This document shows positions 11,101 to 22,671 of a stretch of DNA of 64,000 bases, piece after piece. How positions within the stretch are numbered: position 1 is the stretch's first letter; every line of letters begins with the position of its first letter. The notes beneath the pieces are model-generated. The model was not told the origin of the DNA. It saw only the letters and a program-made list of their open reading frames with translations, and did not search any database. Source of the DNA: Spinellus fusiger (lineage: Eukaryota; Mucoromycota; Mucoromycetes; Mucorales; Phycomycetaceae); NCBI GenBank assembly GCA_025094145.1, contig JALLLS010000076.1, positions 62,001 to 126,000 of the forward strand, read 5' to 3'. The position numbers and the translations under genes are program-made.

Positions 11101-12443
11101 TACAGTCACACCCAATTGAATTTAATACTTGCCTAAATTTTAATATAAAAAGATACTTGCTTTTGCATAAAACTTTTTCTTTCTTTACAAATAGCGTTAA
11201 GCCAACACAATATATCAGATAGATATTCAGAAACTAACACTCGTGTAGAATATGATAAAGAAGATAAAAAGCTATGGGGCATTTATTACCTGTTGAAGGC
11301 TGGATTAAAATTGACTGTCATCGCAAACGTAGTTGAGATGAAAAAGCCCACAGTTCAAAATAGTATCAGAAACATCAAAGAACGTGGGTCACTATTGCGT
11401 TTAAAGAGTCATGGAAAACCTAGGAAAGCCAGTGAGAGGGACCTCAGACACCTGGAAAAGGTCATTAGAGAGGACCCATTTGCCTCATATAATCAACTGA
11501 AATTGGAAATGTTGAAGATTCAGGTTGATGTATGTAGAAACACCATTATCAGTTACTGCAATCAGTCAGGGTTAGGATATTTTTCTTCAGCTCACAAGCC
11601 AGCCTTCACTGAAAAACACAAAGAGAAACGGCTTCGTTGGGCTAAAGAACATGTCAATTGGACGAACGACCAGTGGAAAGGCGTCGTCTGGTCTGATGAG
11701 TCCAGTTACACCGTGAAAAGAAACAATAGAGGTGCCCGTATCATCAGGAAATTTGGAGAAAGGTATGATTCTAATCATATTGTTTTAACAGCGAAGTTTG
11801 GTGGCGGTGGGGTCATGATTTGGAGCTGTCTTTGAGCGGGTGGATTTAGTCCATGAGTCTTTGTTGATGGCACTGTAAACCAAGACGAATATATCAAAAT
11901 TTTAGCTAGTGAGTTCCATCCTTGGTTCACGGAATTGAATTAGAAAGAGGATAGGGAGTTTCTGTTACAAGAAGAGGGTGCTAGCTGTCATACTGGGGCC
12001 TATGCCAGAGGGTGGAAAGAGACACATCAGATTAGGGGCTTTGATTAATGGCCCACACAAATACCTGACTTGAATTCAATTGAAAATGTCTGATATGCAT
12101 TGGAAAGGCGAATTAAAGAAAGAAGGGCATCTATTACTAACATTGAATGTTTGAAGGCTCTAATTGAAGAAGAGTTGGAGAGGGTTGGTATTGAACTTGC
12201 ACAACGATAAGTTCCGAGTATGACAGATAGATGCAAGGCTGTCATTGATGCCAGAGGAGGCCATACAAAATATTAACTGTATTTTTTTTATTCTCGATAA
12301 ATAAAGATGCTGGGCTTTGGTGTGCTAAAATCTTGAGGTTCTAGATCAAATTTAAAGTGTTTTATTTGATGTTGAATATGTCCTATATATTTCGTCTTGA
12401 TATTAATTTTTAAAAGTATTAAATTCAATTGGGTGTGGCTGTA
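11101..12443. mobile_element. Second Tc1/mariner transposon with ~45-bp TIRs
   Basis: TA at 11101-11102 and 12442-12443 flank the element. The left end begins CAGTCACACCCAATTGAATT and the inverted right end begins CAGCCACACCCAATTGAATT. The match continues with TTAATACTT, giving well-preserved TIRs of about 45 bp. At 1339 bp, with different TIRs and transposase, it belongs to another lineage than the element at 868-2233. Confidence 0.85.
11215..12276 (+). pseudogene. Tc1-family transposase, multiple stops
   Basis: The frame opens upstream of 11251 without a clear ATG and includes an HTH region (LKLTVIANVVEMKKPTVQNS). It is intact to 11835, covering the first catalytic Asp in VVWSDESSY and AKFGGGGVMIW. 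After that it has several in-frame stops (11833, about 11854, 11941, 12046, about 12094, 12208). The second Asp position appears replaced (LLQEEGASCHT, where family members have D/N after QE). The Glu remains in IPDLNSIENV. The ending RCKAVIDARGGHTKY is typical. More decayed than the first Tc1 copy. Confidence 0.75.
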
Positions 12444-13738
12444 GTCCCTAAACTGCGTGGTATTATCAACAGTATAGTCTTAAAAATGATTGCATTATTC
12501 TGTAAATTAATAATAACACATCTTTAAGCTGGGGGCTGTTCTGGTAAGTTACAAAGGTATATCATGAGAGATTGTTGATATCTTTATGAATGGAATAGAC
12601 TATAATAGAATTCGAAAATAGTTTATGGTTTCTAACAGTATGTTTTTTTTTTCATTGGATCATAAAATGTATATCTTTTTTCACTTACATCCTGAATCTT
12701 AAAAATGTAATTTTATAATCGTTGAAAAATATTATATATTAAATAACCAACACATAAAGGGGTTTTTTCCAATACCACCCATATCTGATTCCATTTTGTT
12801 TAACAGAGTTTACATTTATTTATTTTTATATCAAAAAGTATCTAGGAAATCTTCCCACAAAGGTTACTATTCTACATACTACAGTTATAGATTGTTAAGG
12901 CCTTTCTACATTCATATACTTATATAATAGTAAGACATAAATCACATATAAAACTTGCTAGAATACATTTATACAAGTAAAACTGAGCTCCAGTATGGAA
13001 TAGTTGACTGATACTTACTTATTTCTCTAGTGTGTGTGTTATGAATGTACTGTTTTTGTTTGTATTACTTATGAAAGATTAAATTATGTCTTTCTTTTAA
13101 TCAAATGACAAAGTAAAATCTATTTGTTGTATTTGCGATGAATATATAAAGTTATAGTCTTTTACATTGTTCTCAGTGTATAAAGTGGATAGTACTATGA
13201 ATGATAAGAGTGGTGTTTAGTTATTCATGAGCTTGAGAACATTAGATTTACCTCAAAGACTTTTGTTAAAATAACAAACAAAAGTTAATAGATCCAATTC
13301 CCATAAGAAAACTGTTATAATCTGTAGCATAAAATTCTATCTATTGTATATGCATTTTACCAAACTTTATGACAGTGCTTGGTATCATGAGTATCTATAG
13401 GAGAAAGATGAAGCAGATAAGGGGAAGAAAAAGGAGTAGATCGAGTACTTGTTGTTGTAAAGATTGGATACTTCTCAAAACAATTTATTATTAGCATCAT
13501 CAGCGCATTAGTGTAGTAGTTGTATTTCTTGCAAATAGACTTTTTAATAGTTTGCTTGATTATCAGTATCATTATCAGCCTCTGCTATATCATTTGATAA
13601 GCCATCACGGTTAAGCTTCATCAGTATTTTTATATTTCTACAGGTAAATATTTTTAGTATTCTATGATTATGCGACAAAAACAGCACTATAGATAGATTG
13701 AATCCTATTTACCAGTTCATAAAATAAGCAAGAGATGC
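12444..13738. other. AT-rich intergenic DNA, no gene seen
   Basis: Short random ORFs only. The region separates the second Tc1 element from the second copy of the 1.22-kb duplication. Confidence 0.55.
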
Positions 13739-14963
13739 TACTTGAGATATATCTTCCTGAGAATCAACTCCAGGATGAAGCTTATCTACTCTTTCCGTTA
13801 TGAAGTTCAAGTCTAATCTAGGCATAGTCTTTGTTGATCTGCACTATAGTAGTCAATGTGTCTATCGAGTGGTGTTTACAATAAACTCAATGTAAACACA
13901 CACACAGACACACAGAGAGAGAGAGAGAAAGAAAGAAAGAAAAAGAAAAAGAGAATTGATGTAGATAAGAAATTTAATTTTGGCATCCAATATGCCTTGT
14001 ATACCACACATTACTATTGTATTGACATTTGTATGAACATATATACACATGCCTAGTAAAGAGCATATTCTACTACTCTTCCATACCAAACATATCCTCG
14101 CTGTCGTTATTCAGTACAGCAAATGGATTATCTACAGTTGCATCAGCTAACAGAAGAAGAGAGAGAGAGAGAGAAAAGAGAAAAGAAGGGAGAGAGAGAA
14201 GAAAAGAAATTCACACAGTCAACCAACATCGCACCCCAAGACTACTCCTTCTTCTCTCTCTCTTTTCTTCTCTTCTTCCATGAACACTACTTACATGTTG
14301 TCTTTTTTTCCTCTTCTTCCTTTTTCTTCTCGGCTATTTTACGGTGGCTGTGGGCATTTCCTTCGGGGGCACCAGAGCGAGTCACACCTGCTACATAAGC
14401 CATGCCAACAGGTGGTGTTTGTGCAAGTTGGCTGCTTGACAGAGCCAAAAGAGTGTCGCGGTCGTAAATGACACGAGTGCCTGTAGATATACACACAGCA
14501 CATACAATGTCATACAATGTCATACAATGTTATACAGTAGACAAGCAGACAAGCAGACAAGCAGACAAGCAGACAGATAGATAGACAGACAGACAGATAG
14601 ACAGATAGAGAGCACAATTGTTAGCTGTCTGCTATCTACTAATAGCTTCCACTAGACCTACCACCAGGAGTGGAGCTGTAGATAGTGCCGCTGGGTGTTG
14701 TGGAGTAGTTTGAAGGCAGAGACACGTCAAGGTTGTTTCTACGGATAGCCACGGGAATAGCAGCAGACATATTATAGAGCAGAGGAAGATGGAAAATAAT
14801 AGAGAAAGAGGAAATTAAAAAAAAAACTAAAATAAAATAAAATAAAATGAAAGAAAGAGAGAGAAAGAGCGGAGAATAAGCAAGGTGGAGTAAGCGGAGT
14901 AAGAGAAACAGCATATATAGATAAGTACCACATCACAGGCCAATCATTAAGAAGGATTCTCTT
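13739..14963. repeat. 1.22-kb segmental duplication, copy 2
   Basis: Direct copy of 6611-7834 with a handful of differences, mostly length changes in GA and A runs. Homology stops at TTCTCTT|G here against TTCTCTT|T at 7834. Flanking sequence is unrelated to that of copy 1. Confidence 0.9.
14073..14770 (-). CDS. eIF4E-binding protein (4E-BP)-like translation repressor, copy 2
   Basis: Exons 14770-14662, 14480-14295 and 14146-14073 reproduce the three-exon gene at 6947-7642. All splice sites and the reading frame are intact, and in the exons compared no amino-acid change was seen. The eIF4E-binding YDRDTLL and the C-terminal FGMEE are present. About 190 bp upstream of the start codon is shared with copy 1, so the core promoter is probably duplicated too; beyond 14963 the upstream DNA differs. 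Either a very recent duplication or an assembly artefact would explain such identity. Confidence 0.8.
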
Positions 14964-16017
14964 GTTCTAGTATTTTAAAAGTCAAATTTAAATATCGTCC
15001 AACTATTCATACTTTATTGAAGAGGAGATAATTAATACTAAAATAAGATATTACAAATTCAAGTCCAACTGTAGCCTTAGTTTGAAAGTCGATTCAACAG
15101 AACACATTGACATTATCTGTTATAAGCCATAATGTGTAAAGTCTGTTTCTATAGACTGTGGATCTATTTGTATTATTGTGTCGGATAATCACTTTCCATA
15201 GATAGAGATATAGATCATCTCAGTCAATAGAAATACAGACTGCCTAAACGGGACCACATGGTAGAAGATGAGTTAGTTAGCAAGACGTGTATCTAAGAGA
15301 TGATACTTTAGCAGGAAGGGACTTTCCACAGCTTTTATTAGTAGATAGTATCAATTAGAAAAGCATAAAACAAGTGTGAAAGACCCATTAATAGAGATCA
15401 GACTTTGTTTACTCTTTGAGCTGTCCGGATTTCCTTTGGTTAAAGCCAAAGACGACAATTGTGGTGTATTAGCTATAAAATTTAAAAGTGTAGTTTACAA
15501 ATGTCTTATATAGCCATTTTATTCCCTAGATTACTATGATTTCTTTATTCCATTACAAATAGAGACATATTTCTTCTCTTTCTTATATGAATAGGCATAT
15601 CAGTGCTTGATTTATTATTTGTATTAGATAAAACACCCTGGCTATATGTATTTATCCACTGCTATTTGAACATTAGTATTGAGAAGAAAATAAAGGAGTG
15701 TAATGTGTAGTTAAAATGTACTTTTATTGGCTATAGACACCAACACAGCATGACTATGTACTGTACTTTCTATTTACAGTACTTATACTCTGCCATGACT
15801 ACGTGTGCCTAGAACTCAATAGGCAAATGAACCAAGAAAAAGGCTTGTCCAAAATATAAATACGCCATAGAACTACAGACGACAAACCCCTCCAATGCTA
15901 CTCTCTTCATAAAAGACCAAGAGGAGGACATCCACCTTTTCTGCCTCTTCTCACGTGATTACACAAAGCCAAGTCTTGTCCTGGCCTTATTCATGTCTAC
16001 CTATTACTTGTAGTTCT
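14964..16017. other. Intergenic DNA, no gene seen
   Basis: This lies upstream of the lipase gene and downstream of nothing recognised. No RNA gene, repeat family or conserved ORF was identified. The last ~150 bp is presumably the lipase promoter and 5' leader. Confidence 0.5.
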
Positions 16018-18143
16018 ATGAGTGCTAGTTTCAACAAAGTCTATTTTGGACTAGCCACTGCTACTGTCTGTATACCATGTTTTGCTGCCTACTATCTATA
16101 TAACACGGGATACACATGGATGGCTCTTGTCCTGAATATAACCACATTGGCTCTCATGACTGTATTCATTAGTGTGTTTCTCGGCTATAAAATCATTCGC
16201 TTTGGTGCTCCTTATGTATTTGCCCTTCTAAGTAGGGCCAATCGTATTCTAACACCTATTGCCCTGGGTATCTCGAGAACCAGAGTGGTGGGTCCTCTAC
16301 TGAGTCTTGTTATTCGTTTCAATTTCTTCATGTGCTTCATGTTACTGCTTCTGTGTGACCGTGTAGTCCGTAGAGTCCTTGGTCGGTGTGTAGGAAAGCA
16401 TATCTCCCAGCACCTTGTTTGTAAGTAATGCCAAGTACTCTTTACTGATCAGGAGAATGAGGATGATAATTGTATTTTTTATCCACGCAGCGGTCTGTAA
16501 TGCGATAGATCCAGATTTCCAAATGTTTGATGAAAAAGTGCAGTCCTTGTCTTGCTTCGAAGACATTGGAGATGAAATCACACAAAGCACCTACTCCATC
16601 CCTTCTTCTCCTATGCCATGCTATTCACAGTCACTGGCTTATACATTAGCAGTGGCTAGTAAGTTAGTATATGAAGACATTGGACTTATCCGATATGAGT
16701 TGGCTGCATCAGGATTTGATGTAGAGAATACATTTATGCCTATTGCTTACAAGGTAAATCCCCTCTGATGTGTCTGTACACTGCACTCATTGAGTAGAAT
16801 ATTTGTGCGTTTATTGTTGAAAAACAAGATGACATCCTACTAGTCTTCAGAGGGTAATCCTACTACTCCATTGTGAGCAGTCCACAGATGTGCTATTTCT
16901 ACAGACAGCTTACTGACTAATAATAATAATGCTATAGTACAAATCCTCTCAACATCCAGAACTTTGTTACCAACTTAACTGTGGGTAAGAAGCCTGTTTG
17001 TTCATCTACATTGGATATGGGCTATGTTCATCAAGGATTCTGGGATGCTATGGGAGATCCTACAGCTCATACATCCACACCAGCATCAGACACTACCCTT
17101 CATATTGAGCTCAGTGGTGCCTCTGTGTACCGTACGCTTATTTCTGCAGTACAGGCAGTACATAAAGTGGTATCGTTCTTGACACTGAACATGTGGCAGC
17201 ATGTAGCAGACCCCATTGATAGTGGCTGGATGGGACACGACACAGACATTCGTAGTCAGGCCATGTATGCACAAGCAGAGAATTGGATAATAGAACTATG
17301 CAATCGACCTAGCTCTACTGCTACAGAAACACACTCTCTACCGATGGGTCTTGGGGGTCATCAGAATTTCTCCTTGGGTCAAAAGAGACTGTACATTACT
17401 GGACACTCCTTGGGTGGTGCTCTTGCCACTAGTAAGTTCCTTGTCAACAATACAAAGTGCACTTGGTAAATAACCAACCAACCAACACATGATAAAGTCT
17501 TTCTGGCAAAGATGGTACAGTCAGACAGTCCACTGCTTCCTCACTTTGCAGGATTGTATACTTATGGCCAACCACGGGTGGGAGATGAGACATTTTCTCG
17601 TATCTTTCATTCTAATCTCTCTCGAAAAATATTCCATCATGTGTATAATAATGGTAAGAACATGTCTTGGCTCTATTTTTTTTCTTCTTTCCTTTCTCTC
17701 TTTCTTGCTTGCTTGCTTCTGACAAGGTTTATAATAGACATCGTACCACGTGTTCCTGGATGGGATGGTTACTCGTAAGATGCCTTGCTCATTAACATTA
17801 GAATACTTATATACTCTTCCTGTGGATGAATGGACTGTATAGTACACCTCCAGGCACTCTTGTGTTTATCACTGCAGACTATACAATCACCCTCTATCCA
17901 CCCAATGCTAACAATGAGCCTGTCTGTGTTAGACCCATTTCATTTCTCCATCTCTCTGGCCTTCTGAACAAACATGTCATTCGGAGACTAGGCAAGGAAT
18001 CCGTGCTGAAAATACTGTTTCGTGTGATATTCCCATTCTTTATCAATGATCATTTTCCTTCTGGTTACTGTGGTGGATTACGCAAAGGAACTATTCATTG
18101 GACACATGGAGATGAAGAGTTGTTGACATTTACCAAGGGATAA
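16018..18143 (+). CDS. Membrane-anchored class 3 lipase
   Basis: Exons 16018-16420, 16491-16753, 16798-16853, 16938-17431, 17498-17653, 17738-17774 and 17843-18143 join to 569 codons plus stop. The start ATG at 16018 (MSASFNK) is the first in frame. The N-terminal ~135 residues hold three to four hydrophobic segments, so the enzyme is likely membrane-bound. The alpha/beta-hydrolase part shows the oxyanion strand ILLVFRGTNP, the nucleophile elbow GHSLGGALA (catalytic Ser), TYGQPRVGDE, the catalytic Asp in DIVPRVP and a candidate His in NDHFPSGY. This matches the Ser-Asp-His order of Rhizomucor-type lipases. Architecture resembles diacylglycerol-lipase-like proteins; the substrate is inferred only as acylglycerol. 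Confidence 0.85.
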
Positions 18144-18485
18144 GCAAACAAGATACGAGCTACTTTTTCTATGAAAATGATCTTTATTTAAGTCAATCTA
18201 TCTTATTTAAAATAAATAAATAAAATAAAATAAAATAAAATAAAAAGGGAAAGAAATAAATAGAGATTTCTGAACAGTTTTTTGAATCCTTCTTGTTGCT
18301 TTATTTTGAGTATAAATTCAATGGGTGTACATAGTTTATTTACTTTTTGAACATAGACATGGACAATAAACAGCATAGCCTACTGGCTTTATATAGATAT
18401 ATGGACATATACTTAAAAGACGAAATGAAAATAGCAAATGAAAATAGCCATCATAGAATTGAGTGAAGCAGAATATAGACCATGA
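18144..18485. other. Convergent 3' intergenic region
   Basis: A/T-rich DNA with an AAATA/AAAAT run (about 18211-18246) separates the lipase 3' end from the convergent orphan gene. No other feature seen. Confidence 0.5.
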
Positions 18486-19774
18486 TTAATACAGTGCATT
18501 GGTAATAGACAGTTCGGTGTCCATACTCTCCCATGGAAAGGGCGTTGACTCTTGATGATAACCTAGTAACAAATTGATATGAGTGGAGGAGGGTGCTGGT
18601 ATTACTTGGCGGATAGGATGGTCTATTGGGTATTGTCTGTCCATGGCTTCATTGGTAAATACAAGTCGTTTGTTCGAGGGAATGCGTGCCTCTGTGCCTT
18701 GGAGCTCTTTTAATAAGTCTCTAAATGTAAATCCACGGGTAATAGACAGTTTGTACACTAACAATCCAATGTAGGTGTTGTTATTGGCAGATGGAATAGG
18801 GTATAGATGAAGACTGCTCTCACGAGGATGATTGGGGATATTACGAAGAGTCACTGTCTGTACCTCAAGAGAGCAGGAAGAAGGTGCAACAAGAGAGCGT
18901 ATATGTGGCAGTGGAAGCACACTACTTCTGTAAAGTGGCTCCTTGTATCTCATGGGCTGGTCGCTAAACCGTCTCTTCTGTAGGGTGAGAGGATGGGCTG
19001 CTGGAGATACGAGAGTGCCACCTGACCGACCCATACAGGCGACATTTGTTTGCCAATGGAAGGGGTGGCTCGCCGTCATCCTTGCCTCGGTGGAATCCAT
19101 AACAAGGCATGAATAGAGTGTGTGTTCTTTCTCTTTTGTATTTTCCAACACAGTCTCCATATATCCTGGCCGTGGGGAGAGTTTAGTAGTGGGTGTCTCT
19201 GTGGAATAGATGGACTGCAGCAGGGGAGGAAGTTTCCATGATCGCTTGGTGTCTGGACTGTCCTTGTATTTTGTAGTGTGTCGAGGTTGATTTATGCTTT
19301 GGCTGACAGAAGAAGGGGTGTCTTGAGAATCCACCCAGCATGGATTAGATGTCCCAGCTACTTTCCACTTTTTCTGGACGCGATAAAATGTGCTCGAATG
19401 CTTCTTGCAGAGTGGCACTTCAGACACTGTCTCCAAAGAAGCACTTGTATTCGTACCACGCATATACCTAGGATGAGCCTCTCTTAATAGCCACCGAGTG
19501 GCATGCATTTTCTCCACTGCATTCATTCTATTGAGTTTCACAGACCGTGAATCAACACCAGGCGTAGGAATGCATTTTCCTCGTCGTGGTTTCTGTGGCC
19601 CACAACGACACTGGTTGTCATACACCTTGCTACCATGAACATTCTTATCATAGAGATAGAGAACCCTACCTTATTGCAGGTAAAACACAGCAAACAAATC
19701 ACACAAGCATTAGCCCTAACAGGCAGAGTATTCGATGGTAACTCTTGCAACTCTATTGTTTGTTCATATATCAT
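18486..19774 (-). CDS. Orphan protein with N-terminal Cys cluster
   Basis: Not recognised. Exon 2 (19625-18486) is a clean 380-codon frame. A 44-nt intron (19669-19626, GTAGGG...CAAG) joins it in phase to exon 1 (19774-19670, MIYEQTIELQEL). The product would be 414 aa; an upstream in-frame ATG at 19813 would add 13 residues. The junction creates CVICLLCFTCNK...CRCGPQKPRRGKC, a run of Cys pairs that could bind zinc. The middle is basic and Ser/Thr/Pro-rich. The C-terminal ~110 residues look ordered (YIGLLVYKLSITRGFTFRDL). No ATG opens exon 2, which supports the spliced model. Confidence 0.5.
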
Positions 19775-19813
19775 TTTAATTGAAAGAGATTTGAAGCCAA
19801 ACAAATGAAACAA

Positions 19814-20271
19814 AAACTATAAATAATAAAAAGAATAGCAATCCACTCATTGTTCTCTAATAAAATGGAGTGTAAACAAGACAAGTGCTACATTATTATA
19901 TAAATAATATCTATATCTATATCTATACATATATATACATAGATACATAGATATTGACATATACAGATATACCTTCTTTTGCCTTTAAGCGCGGGAATGC
20001 AAACGCTTGTTTTTATATTACCCAATTAACCAAAATACAAAGCAAGCACTGACTGGCTGATATTGAACCCAAAAAGAGATGCTGCAAACAGAAAGACACA
20101 AATGATAATGGGATACAGAAAGAGTTCCGTATGCTCCAAAAATGGGAGTGCTTTAATGATGAGGTAGTTGGATAGGTAGGTTAGCCGACAGAATCAGTAG
20201 AAAGAACATAAATATATAAATATATAAATATAAATATAGATATAATAATAATAATAATAACAAAAGGTCAG
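19814..20271. other. Intergenic DNA with AT microsatellites
   Basis: ATCTAT/ACATAG repeats lie at about 19908-19965 and AATATA/AATAAT runs at about 20210-20262. This region is probably the promoter of the orphan gene and the 3' flank of the UNC-50 gene. Confidence 0.5.
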
Positions 20272-21447
20272 TCAGCTTTCTTTTGTTCTATTCACTTTAC
20301 CATTATAACCGAGAAATGTGCCATAAATGTACCAACAAGCAGACACAAAGTACATTGTATTGCCAACAACAATAGAAATCCAGCTGGATCTCTGCAGTAA
20401 CGGCACAAAGAAGAACTGAGCGACATAGAGAATGAGGAAGACAGGGAAGAACGAGTTACAATGGACATCGAATGCATAGGCCCATTCCACTTTCTGCTCT
20501 ATTGCTTGAGCCATGGCATTATGATTAAGGAATTTGTTGGTGACAAACCTAATAGTAGAAGGAGAGAATAAGAATGAGTACAGTTGCATTATAGTACATT
20601 GGCTACAGGGTGCAGATCCAACTGAATGAACAAAGGATCGTCATCTTACCAAGAGAAAGTAGCTACTGCAGAACCCACAAATAGGAAATCCACAAGAACC
20701 ATAAACACCATGGCCCTTAGAATACCCATGGCACCTAATCCATAGGCCCATCCCCATGCCACAGCCGATACTTTTTTATTTTTATATATTATAACTTTTA
20801 TCAGCATCATGTTCTTTGTGAAGAGTGGATGTGTAATTTGCTATTCATAGACAGATAGAAAGATACTTACTGCAGAGTAAAGAGGCCAGCAATACTAAAA
20901 AGGCGGGATCATCTCGTGCCCACTGATTTTTAGTTTCTAATAAGAGAAAAAGAGAATGGATGAGTTGTATGATGTGATGTGATATGATCTGGTGAAGGAG
21001 AAGTCTACTATGCTATCTGTTTCTATGCTATTGGGATGGGCAGATAGACAGACTTTGTTTTTATCCTCTTATATAATAGCCCATGTTTCTCAAAATATAG
21101 AATATGAGTGTAAAAACCTACGCTTATGGTAATAAATATTTCGATAACTAACAGCCATTTTTTAGTGCTTCTGTAGAATAAACTAAGTCAAGTAGAACCT
21201 ACACTCTTCTAGGAGCAATTAACAGATAGCCCATCTGCCATATCGCAAACTAACTCATATCATCAATACACCTGCAATAATAGTAATAACGCCAACCAAA
21301 GCCATAGCCATGCTCATAGCACAGACTTACTTCAAAGTCCATTTGAGGAAAACGAAACAACCGTCGTAGAATCAGTGGGATGGAGCGCGTTGGCCTTCGG
21401 TGTCGTGAACTGGACGCATAAGGATTAGTAGTAGGAAGCAATGACAT
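20272..21447 (-). CDS. unc50: UNC-50 family membrane protein
   Basis: Exons 21447-21331, 21249-21203, 21147-21122, 20936-20871, 20770-20650 and 20548-20272 join to 217 codons plus stop, slightly short of the ~260 aa animal protein. Conserved family blocks appear in order: RRLFRFPQMDFE, IAPRRVYRNIYYHKQTKNQWARDDPAF, AWGWAYG, VTNKFL, VEWAYAFDVHCNSFFP and YIYGTFLGY. Several hydrophobic membrane spans are evident. Exon 3 is only 26 nt. Family members (yeast Gmh1, animal UNC-50) sit in Golgi/ER membranes and help traffic or assemble other membrane proteins; the role here is inferred. Confidence 0.9.
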
Positions 21448-22671
21448 TCTGCAAGAGCAAATAATCAATAACCTAACAAACAAAAACAGTGAATTATGCT
21501 GACTGCTTTCGTCACTTGTTCACCCGCTTCTCCCGTTGAGTCAAACTGATGAGTGAAATTGGGACTTGTGAATAGTGATAATTGGCTATTGATAATAATT
21601 AATCATAGCAAGTGAATATCAGCCAATCACAAGGCTATAAAGAGGTAATAACTCCATTTCAATCATTATTAGCGATAGATAACAGTAATAATAACTAATA
21701 ACTAATAATAATGACTAATAACTAATAATAATAACTAATAACAGAACAGTGAAAATATACACAAAACAGTAAAAATGCGAGATATGTTTGATACACCTAT
21801 CCAATAAGAAACAAGTAAATACCCATAAAAGTCACTTTTATGATCGGTCTCATGTCATCCGTCCATCCTTGGTACAGACTATACCTTTTATATGAGTGAT
21901 CTGATTCCATTCTATCTATTATCCTAATGTAACATATTCACATGAATAGTCATAGCAACACTAGAGCGACAAGTACAAATACTATTTTCATGAATGAAAA
22001 CAGCTCTGCCAAAAGAGAAAAGACAGTACCAGTAGAGTGAGTTTATATTTTCACAGTCACAACTATTTAATCTGAGAATGAAATCAACAAGTATAAATAC
22101 AAGGTAAATTCATATAATAGAAGCCTCATATATCTCACGAAATTATTCGAAAGTAGTATTGTTGTAGCTCGGTTTTCATCTGAAACTGCACTTTAAACTA
22201 CATTCCAGAATATGTAGTCGCAGTAAAACCTTTGTCGGAGATTTCGATCATTGATTGGCAATTGACCATAAGCGTCCTACAGTCTATTTTAATTTAAAAT
22301 ATTGAAAAATGAGAAAAATGAAAAAGAGAGTATTGTAGTAATATTTTGATATTTGTATTGAGAGAGAACTGTACTTTTACCTTTATAAAGGTGGACATTC
22401 AAGTTTATCTTGTGTTATCTTTGTTGTGTATTCTATTTCGACACCAGCACTGATGTTTTAATGTGATATGTAATGTCTAATATGTGATATCCAATATGTA
22501 TTATGTAATATCCAATATGTAATATGTAATGTCTAATATCCAATATCTAATATCCAATATCCAATATCCAATATCCAATATGTAATATCCAATATCCATT
22601 ATCCATTATCTAATACTGCCTCTTGACTTGCAATGGTGTTTTAATCGTTCAGTAGAATACAAATTCAAGTG
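21448..22671. repeat. Intergenic DNA with two simple-repeat tracts
   Basis: An ACTAATAATAA-type tract lies at about 21677-21742. A longer imperfect array built of AATATCC / AATATGT units lies at about 22456-22615, just downstream of the FEN1 stop. No gene was recognised in between. Confidence 0.7.
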
